Origin: Synergistaceae bacterium
GTDB taxonomy: Bacteria > Synergistota > Synergistia > Synergistales > Synergistaceae
Length of the DNA: 5,740 nt
Direction of reading: 5' to 3'
Assembly: GCA_031290815.1 (NCBI GenBank)
Contig: JAISLO010000078.1
Span: forward strand, 1 to 5,740
The position numbers and the translations under genes are program-made. This document shows positions 4,030 to 5,740 of the stretch, piece by piece; within the stretch, counting starts at the first letter, position 1; the number at the start of each line of letters is the position of its first letter. The notes under the pieces were generated by a model that saw only the letters and a list, made by a program, of their open reading frames with translations, did not search any database and was not told the DNA's origin.

Positions 4030-4080
4030 ATAATGTCAACAATACCGCCAGTGTCAGCCGCCGGGCGCGCAGCGCCAAGA

Positions 4081-5499
4081 TCAGAGTATATAGCGGTCCA
4101 GGTCGTCGGCCTTGATGCGGTCGATGAATTTGTTCTTCACGTACTCCTCGTCTATCTTGATTTCCTCCTCTTTCGAGTCCGGTATGTCGAACGAGATGTC
4201 CTCGAGAAGCTTCTCCATGATCGTGTGGAGCCTCCTGGCGCCGATGTTCTCCGTCTGCTCGTTCGTCATGAACGCTATCTCGGCGATCTCCTGTACGGCG
4301 TCGTCCGTGAACGTCACCTTGACGCCTTCCGTTTCAAGGAGCATCTTGTGCTGCTTCAGTAGGGCGTTCTCCGGCACGGTCAGTATCTGCACGAAAGCCT
4401 CGCGCGTGAGGTTCTCGAGCTCCACCCTGATAGGGAAGCGCCCCTGTAGTTCCGGTATCAGGTCCGTCGGCTTGGATACGTGGAACGCGCCCGCGCCGAT
4501 GAACAGGATGTGGTCGGTCTTGACCGGGCCGTGCTTCGTGTTGACGACGCTGCCCTCCACTATCGGAAGGATGTCGCGCTGTACGCCTTCGCGCGAAACG
4601 TCAGCCCCGGACCTGAACGCGCCGCCCGACGCGATCTTGTCGATCTCGTCTATGAAGATGATGCCGTTCTGCTCTGCGTTCTCCAGGGCCTCGCTCGTCA
4701 CCTGCTCCATGTCAATGAGGTTCTGCGCCTCCTCCTCGCGGAGTATCTTGCGCGCGTCCTTCACCGTCACCTTCTTCTTTTTCTTCCGCTGGCCACCGCC
4801 CATCGCGTCGAAGATGTTGCCTATCGCGATGCTCATGCCCTCGTTGCCGACGTCGAGTTGGTTGGTCTGCGGGTTGTCCGTCACCTCGATCTCGATGTAC
4901 TGCTCGTCGAGCTTGCCGTCGCGGAGTTGCTGCCTGACCTGTTCACGCGTCAGCTCGATCTCGGACTCCTGCCTGTCGTCCGTCTGTTCGGTCTGCTGGT
5001 TCTGCTGCTGCAGGCCGCCCATGATGAAGTCGAACGGCGTCTTGGCCTGGCCCGGCTGCGCGGGCTTCTTCTTGCCGGGCACTATGGCCTCGACGATCTT
5101 TTCCTCTGCTATCTCATCGGCTACGCTGTACTTTTCTTCAAGCCTCTTCTGCTTCGTTATCCTGATGGATGACTCCACGAGGTCGCGGATCATAGAGTCC
5201 ACATCCCTGCCGACGTAGCCGACCTCCGTAAACTTCGTGGCCTCGATCTTGACGAACGGCGCGTCCATGAGCTTCGCGAGCCTTCTTGCGATCTCCGTCT
5301 TGCCGACGCCCGTCGGTCCCATCATGAGGATGTTCTTCGGCGTCACCTCGTCCCGCATCTCGTCCGGTAGGAGGCTGCGCCTGTAACGGTTCCTGAGCGC
5401 GACCGCCACGCTTTTCTTCGCCTGGTCCTGGCCGATGATATATTTGTCAAGTTCGCCCACGATCTCCTTGGGCGTCATTTGGTAGAGTGCGCTACTCAT
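4081..5499 (-). CDS. hslU: ATP-dependent protease ATPase subunit HslU (ClpY)
   Basis: HslU is the AAA+ unfoldase that forms hexameric rings, unfolds substrates and feeds them to the HslV peptidase in the cytoplasm. The 472-residue protein shows IIGQDQAKKSVAVALRNRYR (21-40), Walker A GPTGVGKT (61-68), pore loop GYVG (94-97), Walker B IIFIDEID (280-287), arginine-finger region LQGRFPIRVEL (351-361) and sensor 2 GARRL (420-424). The C-terminal DLDRYIL is the tail that docks into HslV. Residues of about 110-240 form the intermediate domain, here with a Gln/Glu-rich stretch (162-190). The start at 5499 is chosen because a strong GGAGGTGA (5505-5512) lies 5 nt upstream and MSSALYQMTP matches the family start. 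The frame stays open 24 codons further into hslV, but that part is not HslU-like. The start overlaps the end of hslV by 8 nt (ATGAGTAG), indicating translational coupling. Confidence 0.97.
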   Translation of the reverse strand: MSSALYQMTPKEIVGELDKYIIGQDQAKKSVAVALRNRYRRSLLPDEMRDEVTPKNILMMGPTGVGKTEIARRLAKLMDAPFVKIEATKFTEVGYVGRDVDSMIRDLVESSIRITKQKRLEEKYSVADEIAEEKIVEAIVPGKKKPAQPGQAKTPFDFIMGGLQQQNQQTEQTDDRQESEIELTREQVRQQLRDGKLDEQYIEIEVTDNPQTNQLDVGNEGMSIAIGNIFDAMGGGQRKKKKKVTVKDARKILREEEAQNLIDMEQVTSEALENAEQNGIIFIDEIDKIASGGAFRSGADVSREGVQRDILPIVEGSVVNTKHGPVKTDHILFIGAGAFHVSKPTDLIPELQGRFPIRVELENLTREAFVQILTVPENALLKQHKMLLETEGVKVTFTDDAVQEIAEIAFMTNEQTENIGARRLHTIMEKLLEDISFDIPDSKEEEIKIDEEYVKNKFIDRIKADDLDRYIL

Positions 5500-5740
5500 T
5501 TGCCTCACCTCCGCTATCCTTGCCCGCATCTGCGGTCGCCTTGCTCGCCGCGCCGCCCGCACTTCCGGCATCGGTATCTTCCGCGCCGAGTTTCTCGACG
5601 GATATGTTGTCGTTCGTGTAGACGCAGATCGAGCTCGCGATCCTGAGCGCCTCCCTCACTATGGCCTCGGCGTCCATGTCCGTGTGGTTGAACAGTGCGT
5701 TCGCGGCGGCATAGGCGTAGTTGCCCCCGCTGCCGATGGC
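5492..5740 (-). CDS. hslV: ATP-dependent protease subunit HslV (ClpQ), C-terminal part, cut by window edge
   Basis: HslV is the threonine- or serine-type peptidase of the HslUV complex, related to proteasome beta subunits. Only the last 82 residues are in the window, and the frame is open to base 5740. The visible start AIGSGGNYAYAAANALFNHT, then AEAIVREALRIASSICVYTN and DNISVEKL, is the conserved C-terminal third of the family, including the GSGGNYA motif. The catalytic N-terminus lies outside. The family normally ends near the VEKL position. Here about 31 more residues follow, rich in Ala, Gly, Asp and Ser, before the TAG at 5492-5494. The end overlaps the hslU start by 8 nt and carries the hslU ribosome binding site inside the tail codons. 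Confidence 0.95.
   Translation of the reverse strand, partial: AIGSGGNYAYAAANALFNHTDMDAEAIVREALRIASSICVYTNDNISVEKLGAEDTDAGSAGGAASKATADAGKDSGGEANE

Noticed and set aside
3878..4078. A 66-codon minus-strand frame starting with TTG just after hslU, with a hydrophobic N-terminus
   Set aside because: It runs through the hslU terminator and the codY promoter and CodY box, has no clear ribosome binding site and starts with a rare codon.
4112..5218. Long plus-strand open frame opposite hslU
   Set aside because: It is antisense to a clear hslU gene and arises from that gene's codon bias; its Ser/Cys-rich product resembles no protein.

Overview
The window looks like chromosomal DNA of a Bacillota (Firmicutes) bacterium, probably a moderately GC-rich member of the Clostridia. 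The main reason is the hslV-hslU-codY gene order, the conserved arrangement of the Bacillus subtilis cod region. CodY is a regulator specific to Bacillota, and the six tRNA genes all encode their CCA ends. hslU is about 57% GC in the stretch sampled, whereas the short gene at 540-971 is about 39% GC.

Layout. Positions 1-491 (+) hold the 3' part of an ISLre2-family (UPF0236) transposase gene that continues beyond the left edge. A 7-bp hairpin follows it and includes part of the ribosome binding site of the next gene. Positions 540-971 (+) encode a small membrane-anchored extracytoplasmic protein of unknown function, followed by a terminator-like hairpin. Positions 972-1502 contain no credible protein gene. 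The left half is unexplained text with one near-open reading frame broken by stops, and the right half (1271-1502) is a dense set of inverted repeats. Positions 1503-2223 (-) carry six tRNA genes, transcribed in the order Asn, Val, Asp, Thr, Tyr, Glu, from a sigma-A-type promoter at 2285-2314. Positions 2351-3820 (-) hold codY and a yigZ/IMPACT-family gene as a tight pair, with their own promoter and a candidate CodY box. Positions 4081-5740 (-) hold hslU and the 3' part of hslV, closed by an intrinsic terminator at 4000-4029.

How it works together. HslV and HslU form an ATP-dependent protease, and their reading frames overlap by 8 nt. CodY represses nutrient-stress genes when branched-chain amino acids and GTP are plentiful. 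Its promoter carries a near-consensus CodY site, so autoregulation is plausible. YigZ starts close behind codY and is probably cotranscribed with it. The tRNA operon reads away from yigZ and ends in structured DNA.

The least ordinary part is the 3' side of the tRNA operon. tRNA-Glu is followed by a strong hairpin, then by a 15-nt exact antisense copy of its own T-arm, then by four back-to-back hairpins closed by an 8-bp stem (a five-way junction of 109 nt), then by an exact 19-nt direct copy of the tRNA-Glu 3' end including CCA. A further 63-nt three-part hairpin follows. tRNA-Thr has a related arrangement: a hairpin, then an exact 19-nt antisense copy of its T-arm and acceptor. Loop sequences and a G-U pair suggest that the functional strand is the tRNA-sense strand. 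This is either a structured noncoding or mobile element that uses tRNA 3' ends, or a scar of repeated events at these tRNA genes.
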